A stretch of DNA of 5,229 bases from Candidatus Eiseniibacteriota bacterium (GTDB taxonomy: Bacteria; Arandabacterota; Arandabacteria; JAGLYR01): assembly GCA_023132135.1 (NCBI GenBank), contig JAGLYR010000114.1, forward strand, positions 1 through 5,229, in the 5' to 3' direction. The stretch's first letter is position 1; each line of letters starts with the position of its first letter. The position numbers and the translations under genes are program-made. Shown in pieces: positions 1 through 5,229 of this stretch. The notes beneath the pieces were generated by a model, which was not told the origin of the DNA, searched no databases, and worked only from the letters and a program-made list of their open reading frames with translations.

Positions 1-14
1 TTCTCTATTGCTCT

Positions 15-60
15 GCCTGGACTGTGTGCGAATCCATCCGGATTCGTGCATAGTCCAGGC
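15..60 (+). promoter_or_regulatory. Long hairpin in the leader of the histidine kinase gene
   Basis: The arms 15-35 and 40-60 form a 21-bp stem closed by the 4-base loop ATCC. Eighteen pairs are Watson-Crick. The other three (24/51, 27/48, 28/47) are G-U wobbles when read as plus-strand RNA but C-A mismatches in minus-strand RNA, so the uninterrupted stem exists only in a rightward transcript. It ends 3 bases before the GGAGGG ribosome binding site of the kinase gene and buries an alternative GTG (46) in its right arm. No U-tract follows on either strand, so it is not a classical intrinsic terminator. A leader RNA structure affecting translation or mRNA stability is inferred; the end of an upstream transcript is the alternative. 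Confidence 0.6.
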
Positions 61-63
61 TCC

Positions 64-69
64 GGAGGG
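64..69 (+). promoter_or_regulatory. Ribosome binding site deciding the TTG start of the histidine kinase
   Basis: GGAGGG is a near-perfect anti-16S match placed 6 bases before TTG 76, which is in frame with the kinase. The farther in-frame GTG at 46 has no purine-rich sequence before it and lies inside a stable hairpin. This favours TTG 76 as the start. Confidence 0.7.
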
Positions 70-75
70 TCTCGT

Positions 76-3024
76 TTGGCTCCTGAACTAGGCGCAGTGG
101 CGGCGCAGGGGAGCGGGTACGCCCTTGCCTGCGCCGCGTCGGTTGCCATGATGCTCATGGTGGGTTTCCTGGTTCTGGCCCGGAGCCCGTCATCCGCGGT
201 CAACCGATCCTTCATGGGGATCGTCATTGCCTGCTGTTGGTGGATGGGCGGGCGGGCCGGCTTTTTCGGGAGCCTGACAGCAGCGGAAGCTGCGGACTGG
301 CACAAGCTTTCCTTTGCCGGTCTGGTGTTCCTTGCCCCTGCCATCCTACTGCATGCGGCTTCGGCGACCGCAAGAATACGACGGTGGCTGAAGGCCGTCG
401 TCTCCATGTTTGTCCTCTCGGCGGTATTCTGTCTGTTCAGCTTCGTTTGGCCCGATGCCGTTGCCACCATTGTCCCGAATCCCGACACAGGGTGGTTCCC
501 CCTGTACTCCGCGGGCGGGTATTTCCTGGTCGCTTTCCTCGGTGTTGTCGTCCTGGTTTGCTGTATCGCCCTGTCCCGATCGCCTGTGCCCAGCAGCGCC
601 ACGCAGAAAGGGGAGAGGAATCGGTCCCGGATCATTCTCGTGGGAATGGCAGCCGGATCCACAGCGTTGTTCGATCTGCTGCCGGCCTCAGGGTTCAACT
701 ACCCTCCCATCGCGCACTTCTCCCTCCTGGTAGGGGTCGCTCTCTGTGGCTACGCCGTGGGCCGCCACCGCGTCGTGATCCTCACCCCCTCGACAACGGG
801 CGAGGCCATTGCCGGCACGATGCAGGAAGCCCTGTTTTTTCTGGATCTGGATGGGACAATCCTGTTCACGAACCGCGCTCTCAACAGCCTCCTGGGTTAC
901 AGGGATGGCGATCTGAACGGCCGGTCTTTCGATGTCCTCTTCGTCCGGGAGACCCCGTTGCAGCTGGATCTGGGACCACGAGGCCGGGGACTGGCCGGGG
1001 TTCAGAGCGCGATGGTGCAAACCCGGACAGGCGCCAGTGTCCCTGTGACGGTTACGGTCAACCCTCACTTTGATGAGGAAGGGGAGATCGCAGGCTTCGT
1101 GGGGCTGGGGTTGGAACAGGTGGAGCAGGTGCGGTTGGGGAAGCGAATCCAGGATCTGGAGGGGGAGATCGATGCAATCCTCGGCACGTCGATGTTCGGC
1201 GTGTACACGATCTCGGAAATGCGATTCACGTTCGTGAATTCCAGACTGAGCGAGATCATAGGTTACGAGGCGGAGGAGCTCCAGGGGAAGCACTTGGAGG
1301 AGATCATTCATCCGGATGACCACGAACTGGTTCTTGGCAGGGTTGCGATGAGAGAGAGGGGTGAGAACCCCGAGAATCACTACGTCCTCCGGGCAGTCAA
1401 GAAAAACGGCGACACCGTTCACATCGAGATCTTCTCGATGGTGTTGCCCCGCGACGGGCGATTCATTGTCCTCGGCCTTGCCCTTGATGTGACGGACCAG
1501 CTGAGGTCGAAGCAGGGGATTCAGGAGGTCAACGATTTCAATGAGTGGATACTCCGCAACACCCCGGCTGGAATCGTGACCGTCGATCCGCAGGGACGGA
1601 TTGACTACGCCAACCAGAGGATTTTGGACCTCCTGGGAGAGGAAGCCGCCGCCCTGCAGGGCCGTCACATCCGCGATACCTCCCTTGGCGTCGATCCCGG
1701 GCTCACGGCTTTCTTCGATGAGAACTCCGGCGGGACGGATGTCGGGCGCCCTGCCCCGGAGAATCTGGCTGTTCCGCTGCAAGAGGGCCGTGAGGTGGCC
1801 GTTTCCGTGACACGGTTGCCGTCCGCCGGGAGATCGGATGAGGGCTACCTTATTGTGGTGGACGACGCGGATCGCCGGGAGCATGGGAGCGGGACAACAT
1901 CCATCGAACCGGTGCGCGATTGGGTCTCGCTGTTGTTGGGAGGGCTGGCGCGGGATGTTGAAGGGCAGCTCGGAAGGATTCTCGGCTACGCGTCTCTGGC
2001 AAGGGCTCTCATGCCGGGTGAAGAGAAGGTCAGCGGTTACATCGAGGCAATCACGGAGTCCGCACAGAAGACTCTGGAGATGATCAGCCAGTCGGAGGAA
2101 TCCGCCGGCGGGCCGACTCGCCACGATGCGGATCTGTCTATCAACGATGTCGTAGAGGAGGCACTGGTCCGACTCGAAGGACACATGAGCTCTTCTGTCG
2201 ACCTCAGTCGTTCGATGAAGGAAGATCTGCCTCGCATCGAGGGCAACCGGGCACAGCTTCGGGAGATGTTCTATCAGCTCGGCCTGAATGCTCTGGATGC
2301 CTTGCCGGATGGCGGCCGATTGCAGATCGAGACAGAGGAAATCCACCTCGACGGCTACGAGCAGGGCCGGCAGCAGGGGCCAAGACCAGGGGATTACGTC
2401 TGTGCTCTGTTCAGGGATTCGGGTCCGGGGATTCCCGAGAATGTCCGGGAGAGGATCTTCGATCCGTTCTTCACCACGGAGCATCAGAAGTGCAAGGCGG
2501 GTCTGGGACTGTGGCTGGCCCGGTCTGTTGCCGGCAACCACCAGGGCGCTGTCCTTGTGGAGAGCCGGACGGGTGAAGGAGCGACTTTCCGGGTCTGCCT
2601 GCCCGTCGCGTTGGCCTCGAACCGGGAGGATGGCGATCCACCGGTGGAGGGCGGGACGAGCGAGGGAAGGGTTCTCATTGTGGACGATGAACCCGCGGTG
2701 CGGGAAGTGAGCTCCGAGCTGCTCACGGAAATGGGGTACGAGGTTCTCACGGCTCCCGATGGCGAAGTTGCACTCAGGATCTTTGATGAGGACCAGGCGG
2801 TGGATGTTGTGGTCCTCGACATGGTGATGCCCAGGCTCGACGGCGAAGGGACTTTCAGGGCGCTCCAGGAAAGGGATCCATCCGTCAAGATAGTGATTTC
2901 CTCCGGCTATGCCGAGGATGAGAAGGTCCGGGACCTTCTGAAAAAGGGCGCCCTCGCTTTTGTCCAGAAACCCTACCGGGCACAGACCCTCGCCCGCGCC
3001 GTCCAGGATGCCATGGCATCCTAG
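76..3024 (+). CDS. Hybrid sensor histidine kinase, 7TM-PAS-PAS-PAS-HATPase-receiver, H-box His replaced by Arg
   Basis: About 982 residues from TTG 76 (992 if GTG 46 is used); numbering here is from TTG. Residues 14-230 carry about seven hydrophobic segments, resembling the N-terminal 7TM sensor of some histidine kinases. Three PAS domains follow (about 245-355, 362-478, 488-598); the middle one is the most typical, with IIHPDD and a PAC-like end at DVTDQ. The DHp-like region (614-678) has GGLARDVEGQLGRILGYASL where relatives have GG-A-H-DFNN---ILGYAEL, so the phosphoacceptor His is Arg626. The HATPase_c domain (724-845) keeps the N box (LNALDALPDGG, Asn738), the G1 box DSGPGI (781-786), DPFFTT and GLGL, but Lys807 replaces the first Gly of the G2 box. 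The receiver (864-980) is complete: Asp870/Asp871, phospho-Asp915, Ser943 and Lys965. The protein should sit in the inner membrane, sense a signal through 7TM and PAS, and output through its receiver. No cognate regulator lies nearby. Family assignment is firm; normal autokinase activity is doubtful. Confidence 0.93.
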   Translation: MAPELGAVAAQGSGYALACAASVAMMLMVGFLVLARSPSSAVNRSFMGIVIACCWWMGGRAGFFGSLTAAEAADWHKLSFAGLVFLAPAILLHAASATARIRRWLKAVVSMFVLSAVFCLFSFVWPDAVATIVPNPDTGWFPLYSAGGYFLVAFLGVVVLVCCIALSRSPVPSSATQKGERNRSRIILVGMAAGSTALFDLLPASGFNYPPIAHFSLLVGVALCGYAVGRHRVVILTPSTTGEAIAGTMQEALFFLDLDGTILFTNRALNSLLGYRDGDLNGRSFDVLFVRETPLQLDLGPRGRGLAGVQSAMVQTRTGASVPVTVTVNPHFDEEGEIAGFVGLGLEQVEQVRLGKRIQDLEGEIDAILGTSMFGVYTISEMRFTFVNSRLSEIIGYEAEELQGKHLEEIIHPDDHELVLGRVAMRERGENPENHYVLRAVKKNGDTVHIEIFSMVLPRDGRFIVLGLALDVTDQLRSKQGIQEVNDFNEWILRNTPAGIVTVDPQGRIDYANQRILDLLGEEAAALQGRHIRDTSLGVDPGLTAFFDENSGGTDVGRPAPENLAVPLQEGREVAVSVTRLPSAGRSDEGYLIVVDDADRREHGSGTTSIEPVRDWVSLLLGGLARDVEGQLGRILGYASLARALMPGEEKVSGYIEAITESAQKTLEMISQSEESAGGPTRHDADLSINDVVEEALVRLEGHMSSSVDLSRSMKEDLPRIEGNRAQLREMFYQLGLNALDALPDGGRLQIETEEIHLDGYEQGRQQGPRPGDYVCALFRDSGPGIPENVRERIFDPFFTTEHQKCKAGLGLWLARSVAGNHQGAVLVESRTGEGATFRVCLPVALASNREDGDPPVEGGTSEGRVLIVDDEPAVREVSSELLTEMGYEVLTAPDGEVALRIFDEDQAVDVVVLDMVMPRLDGEGTFRALQERDPSVKIVISSGYAEDEKVRDLLKKGALAFVQKPYRAQTLARAVQDAMAS
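3005..3022. terminator. Perfect 18-bp palindrome between convergent genes, possible weak bidirectional terminator
   Basis: AGGATGCCATGGCATCCT reads identically on both strands, giving a 7-bp stem with a CATG loop. It overlaps the last codons and first stop base of the kinase gene and lies 17 bases past the stop of the minus-strand gene, where a shared transcription end would be expected. Downstream on the plus strand there is only a short GTTTCTC, and on the minus strand no T-run, so an intrinsic terminator is weakly supported. It may instead be a chance result of the codons for DAMAS. Confidence 0.3.
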
Positions 3025-3039
3025 CCTGCGTTTCTCATC

Positions 3040-5013
3040 CTACACAAGTACCGAGATCATGATCCCCGCCAAGGCGAAGAAGAGAACCGCCGCGCACAGC
3101 TTCACCAGCGCAGCGCGGGACTGGAAGAGGCCGGCCAGCTGGCCGGAGGTTGTCCCATAGTAGCTCACCAGGAACACCGCGATGAGGGGAACGACAAACA
3201 TCACGTTGTAGAGAACGAGATAGGCGATGGCGTGCATGCGGAGCTCCGGGATGCCGGTGACGAAGCAGATGGTGGGCAGGTACACCTGACCGGTGCAGGC
3301 CAACTCGAGAAACGAGACAATGGCCCCGGTGACGAACGCTGCCACCACATAGTTCCGGGTTCGGGTCCTTTCCCGGATCGTCTTGTGGATTCTCCTTTTC
3401 AGGAAATCGGGAAGCTGGAGCGAGATCTCCTTCGTTCTCCCCTGCCGCAGCTTCCGGAAATCGAGAACGCTGAGAACTCCGAGAGCGATGGCCAGGATCG
3501 CCGTGACTCCGTACACAATCCGCGCTAGCAGGTGGAACACAGACAGGGATTGCAGAAATGCCAGTGCACCCAGGCCGACGAGGAAATAGGTCAGAAACAC
3601 CGCCAGCGTGAAGGATAGCCCAATCCAGAGAATCTCGCGCCCGGCGCGCCCGACGAAAGCCAGGTAAGAAACAAAGAAGATGATAGTTGCAAAGGCGCAG
3701 GGATTGATCCCATCCACCAGGCCGCCAAGGACGACGGTGAGTGGCCCAAGGGACTGGAACCGCGCGATGATGCTCTGTCGGGCCTGCTCTCTGGACCCTG
3801 CGGCTTCCTCCCAGGGAGGTTCACTCCCCCGGGGAGAAAGCCGTGCGAGCATGTCTTGGGCCGACGCGTCATCGAGATCATGCTCGATGAGGTATTGCCC
3901 TCCGCTGAAGAGGCTGGGTGCAACCAGGTGCTTTTTCTCCGGCGCGCCATAGATGCAGCAAAGCGCCTCGTTCAGCTCCTGGGCCTCGGGTTCGGTAACG
4001 TCGAAGGTCCGAATGACGATGGGAGCGAAACGCCTGGCGAGCCGTTTGAGCATGAAAGCGGCCCGGTCGCATTCCTTGCACCCGGGTTTGCGGAAATAGG
4101 CGAGGTAGATCGTGTCCCGGCGAGCGGGAACAGGAGCACCTTCGGTGACGGAGGGTCTGTCTGGGATCTCGCATCCGTGGCTGGAAAAGAGTGCCTCCAG
4201 CTTCCCCGGTGTATGTTCGATGATGGCGTCGTCGCCTCCCAGGATCTCAGGCCCCATCACCAGAACGGGCAGGTCGTTTCCCGTCCTTCCCAGCTTCTCC
4301 TCCACATCCACCAGCCAGGCGTAGTTGTCCTCCCGGTCCACGTAGGCAGTCTCAAAGATGAACTGGCCCTGGAAGAAATTCTGCAGCCGGGGAAGGTAGA
4401 AGCTCTTGACGGCCAGGCAATGGGGGCAGTCCAGTGAGGCGAAGAAGACGGCTCTCACGATGTCGCGGAGGCTCGATCCCACCTTGGCCAGCGTTGCTTC
4501 CAGGGAGATCTCCTCCTGAAGAAAGAGATGAACGGGAACGATCAGGAGCGGCTCGGTGGGATCGTCACTCTCCACCAGGACAAAGTAGTTGAATCCCCAG
4601 TGCTGGCCCGGTGCGAGGCGGGCGCGGAACGCCGTGGAGTCCCCGGGCGCCAGGGAAGCGGTCTTCGGCGGATCGACCTCGCACCCGATTCCCCGGATTC
4701 CCTTCACGGACAGAGCGCCGAGCCCCTCATTCCGGAGAACGAATTCCTGCTCCGTCGTCTGTCCCGCGGTTGCTTCCAGGTAGCAAGGATTGGGGTGGAC
4801 ACTCACCTCCCCGCTCTGCGCTTCCAGGATGTACCCCTTGACGGTGAACCGGAGGCGGGGCTGATCCGGATCGTTGCTGTCGATGAAGACCGTCTTGGCT
4901 GTTTCGCCCTTGCGCTTGTCGGGGACGTACCGGAGGGGGACCTCGATGTGATTTCCGGGCTGGACGGTTGCAGGTTCAAAGACGATCAGGAGACACGCGC
5001 AGCTGGAGCGCAA
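3040..5013 (-). CDS. DUF1573-thioredoxin-thioredoxin-CcdA/DsbD-like transmembrane thiol-disulfide conduit, 5' end disrupted
   Basis: The open frame gives 657 residues from TTG 5013 and opens just after a stop at 5041-5043. Residues 4-62 match the C-terminal half of a DUF1573 (Ig-like) domain: SSCAC in the place of the family's CGC motif, then QPG and SNDPDQP. Residues 68-166 are a second, fuller copy (VLRNEG, GIGCEV, LAPG, ESDDP). Residues 172-285 are thioredoxin-like, with Cys196-Pro-His-Cys199 and cis-Pro249. Residues 300-392 are a second such domain with Cys312-Lys-Glu-Cys315 and cis-Pro366. Residues 424-656 hold six membrane helices, with Cys439 (INPCA) in helix 1, Cys573 (ACTGQ) in helix 4 and a basic, presumably cytoplasmic loop at 519-555, as in CcdA. 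By family knowledge, such domains carry reducing power from cytoplasmic thioredoxin across the membrane; here it would pass to the attached outer thioredoxin domains. Targets are unknown. TTG 5013 has no ribosome binding site and the frame lacks a signal peptide, so the true N-terminus is probably the out-of-frame start upstream. Confidence 0.88.
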   Translation of the reverse strand: MRSSCACLLIVFEPATVQPGNHIEVPLRYVPDKRKGETAKTVFIDSNDPDQPRLRFTVKGYILEAQSGEVSVHPNPCYLEATAGQTTEQEFVLRNEGLGALSVKGIRGIGCEVDPPKTASLAPGDSTAFRARLAPGQHWGFNYFVLVESDDPTEPLLIVPVHLFLQEEISLEATLAKVGSSLRDIVRAVFFASLDCPHCLAVKSFYLPRLQNFFQGQFIFETAYVDREDNYAWLVDVEEKLGRTGNDLPVLVMGPEILGGDDAIIEHTPGKLEALFSSHGCEIPDRPSVTEGAPVPARRDTIYLAYFRKPGCKECDRAAFMLKRLARRFAPIVIRTFDVTEPEAQELNEALCCIYGAPEKKHLVAPSLFSGGQYLIEHDLDDASAQDMLARLSPRGSEPPWEEAAGSREQARQSIIARFQSLGPLTVVLGGLVDGINPCAFATIIFFVSYLAFVGRAGREILWIGLSFTLAVFLTYFLVGLGALAFLQSLSVFHLLARIVYGVTAILAIALGVLSVLDFRKLRQGRTKEISLQLPDFLKRRIHKTIRERTRTRNYVVAAFVTGAIVSFLELACTGQVYLPTICFVTGIPELRMHAIAYLVLYNVMFVVPLIAVFLVSYYGTTSGQLAGLFQSRAALVKLCAAVLFFALAGIMISVLV

Positions 5014-5053
5014 GGATAAGTGATAACAGGCGAGCCGGTCTCAACAGATTCAC
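4976..5053 (-). other. Signal-peptide-like start in a shifted frame upstream of the DUF1573/CcdA protein
   Basis: Reading from GTG 5053 (or TTG 5044, same frame) gives a 25-residue peptide that begins MNLLRPARLLSLILALQL and stops at TGA 4978-4976. It has the form of an export signal: short, Arg-containing N-region, then a run of Leu, Ile and Ala. It overlaps the main minus-strand frame, which is open from 5040 downward and one base away, so a +1 shift or the loss of a single base between about 5040 and 4979 would join the two. It supplies both the ribosome binding site and the export signal that the main frame lacks. It is probably the original start of that gene, separated by a deletion/frameshift or sequence error. 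An independent leader peptide is less likely. Confidence 0.55.
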
Positions 5054-5057
5054 CTCC
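5053..5057 (-). promoter_or_regulatory. Ribosome binding site for the signal-peptide frame
   Basis: On the minus strand GGAGG lies 8 bases before TTG 5044, which begins MRPARLLSLILALQL. A second purine-rich block (GGAGAAG, 5065-5059) lies 8 bases before GTG 5053 in the same frame. By contrast, the bases before TTG 5013 of the main frame are TTATCACTTATCC, with no Shine-Dalgarno match. Translation therefore most likely enters in the shifted frame. Confidence 0.55.
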
Positions 5058-5229
5058 GCTTCTCCGGTCTGACACTGGAACGATGTGGTCTGCATATGGT
5101 TGGTACGCGAAACCCAAGAGTCCGAGACGGCAACGCTCATGTTCTCGGTCAATCACCCCCGTCATAGCCTGGGCTATTCAGGAATCCCGTGGCGAGAGGG
5201 ACGCAGGGTGTGACTGGCAAGGCGCGGGG
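5058..5229. other. Upstream region of the minus-strand gene, no gene recognised
   Basis: These 172 bases hold no recognisable coding sequence. On the minus strand the signal-peptide frame stays open back to ATG 5140, but that would put about 29 unlikely residues before the signal core. A small inverted repeat, ATAGCC/GGCTAT with a 2-base spacer, lies at 5164-5177. The promoter of the minus-strand gene should be here, but no convincing -35/-10 pair with proper spacing was found. Confidence 0.4.

Noticed and set aside
15-60. Reading the leader hairpin as an intrinsic terminator
   Set aside because: No T-run follows the stem on either strand: the plus strand continues TCCGGAGGG and the minus strand AGAGCAATAG.
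237-1073. A 278-codon plus-strand frame inside the kinase gene
   Set aside because: It overlaps the kinase 7TM and PAS1 region in another frame. It is Arg/Pro/Gly/Cys-rich with no recognisable family, so it is a shadow frame.
688-2541. A 617-codon open frame on the minus strand, opposite the histidine kinase
   Set aside because: It lies wholly antisense to well-recognised PAS, DHp and HATPase sequence. Its translation has no recognisable domain and is rich in residues typical of reverse-complement GC-rich coding DNA. Long antisense frames are common in such genes.
3131-3146. Perfect 16-bp palindrome CCGGCCAGCTGGCCGG inside the minus-strand gene
   Set aside because: It lies within codons for a helix-connecting stretch, is made of common GC-rich codons, and has no positional reason to be regulatory.
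3856-4437. A 193-codon plus-strand frame opposite the thioredoxin region
   Set aside because: It is antisense to the two CXXC thioredoxin domains, which are clearly the coding frame; no domain is recognised.
4528-5019. A 163-codon plus-strand frame opposite the DUF1573 modules
   Set aside because: It is antisense to the DUF1573 repeats, whose SNDPDQP and ESDDP motifs support the minus strand; no family is recognised.
4976-5140. A separate 54-residue minus-strand gene starting at ATG 5140
   Set aside because: It has only a weak ribosome binding site and would place about 29 polar residues before the signal core. The GTG/TTG start behind GGAGG explains the same frame better.
5164-5177. Inverted repeat ATAGCC-TG-GGCTAT upstream of the minus-strand gene as an operator
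   Set aside because: The arms are only 6 bases and no promoter elements could be placed around it, so an operator call is not supported.

Overview
The window holds two large convergent genes and little else. Base composition is GC-rich, and both genes seem to use TTG or GTG starts behind strong GGAGG Shine-Dalgarno sequences. The protein families (a multi-PAS hybrid histidine kinase, and a DUF1573/thioredoxin/CcdA-type membrane protein) suggest a Gram-negative-type bacterium, possibly an environmental lineage of the deltaproteobacterial or FCB kind. Nothing in the sequence fixes the taxon. No RNA genes, mobile elements or CRISPR repeats were seen.

Region 1 (1-3024, + strand): a 21-bp hairpin (15-60) and a GGAGGG ribosome binding site (64-69) precede a hybrid sensor histidine kinase, best started at TTG 76. 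Its order is 7 membrane segments, three PAS domains, a DHp-like helical region, an HATPase_c domain and a C-terminal receiver. The H-box has Arg (codon 1951-1953) where the phosphorylated His should be, while the ATPase N and G1 motifs and all receiver catalytic residues are kept. It therefore looks like a degenerate or non-canonical hybrid kinase.

Region 2 (3025-3039): only 15 bases separate the two stop codons. A perfect 18-bp palindrome (3005-3022) overlaps the end of the kinase gene and may help end transcription from either side, although no U-tract follows it.

Region 3 (3040-5053, - strand): a predicted thiol-disulfide electron conduit. Two DUF1573/Ig-like modules (the first lacking its N-terminal half) are followed by a thioredoxin-like domain with CPHC, a second with CKEC, and a six-helix CcdA/DsbD-type membrane domain with one Cys in helix 1 and one in helix 4. 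The extracytoplasmic N-terminus needs an export signal. One is present immediately upstream with a good ribosome binding site, but it lies in another reading frame (4976-5053). This points to a deletion/frameshift at the 5' end, an assembly error, or frameshifting.

Region 4 (5054-5229): upstream leader and presumed promoter region of the minus-strand gene; no gene was recognised. Nothing in the sequence links the two genes functionally. They converge and do not form an operon.
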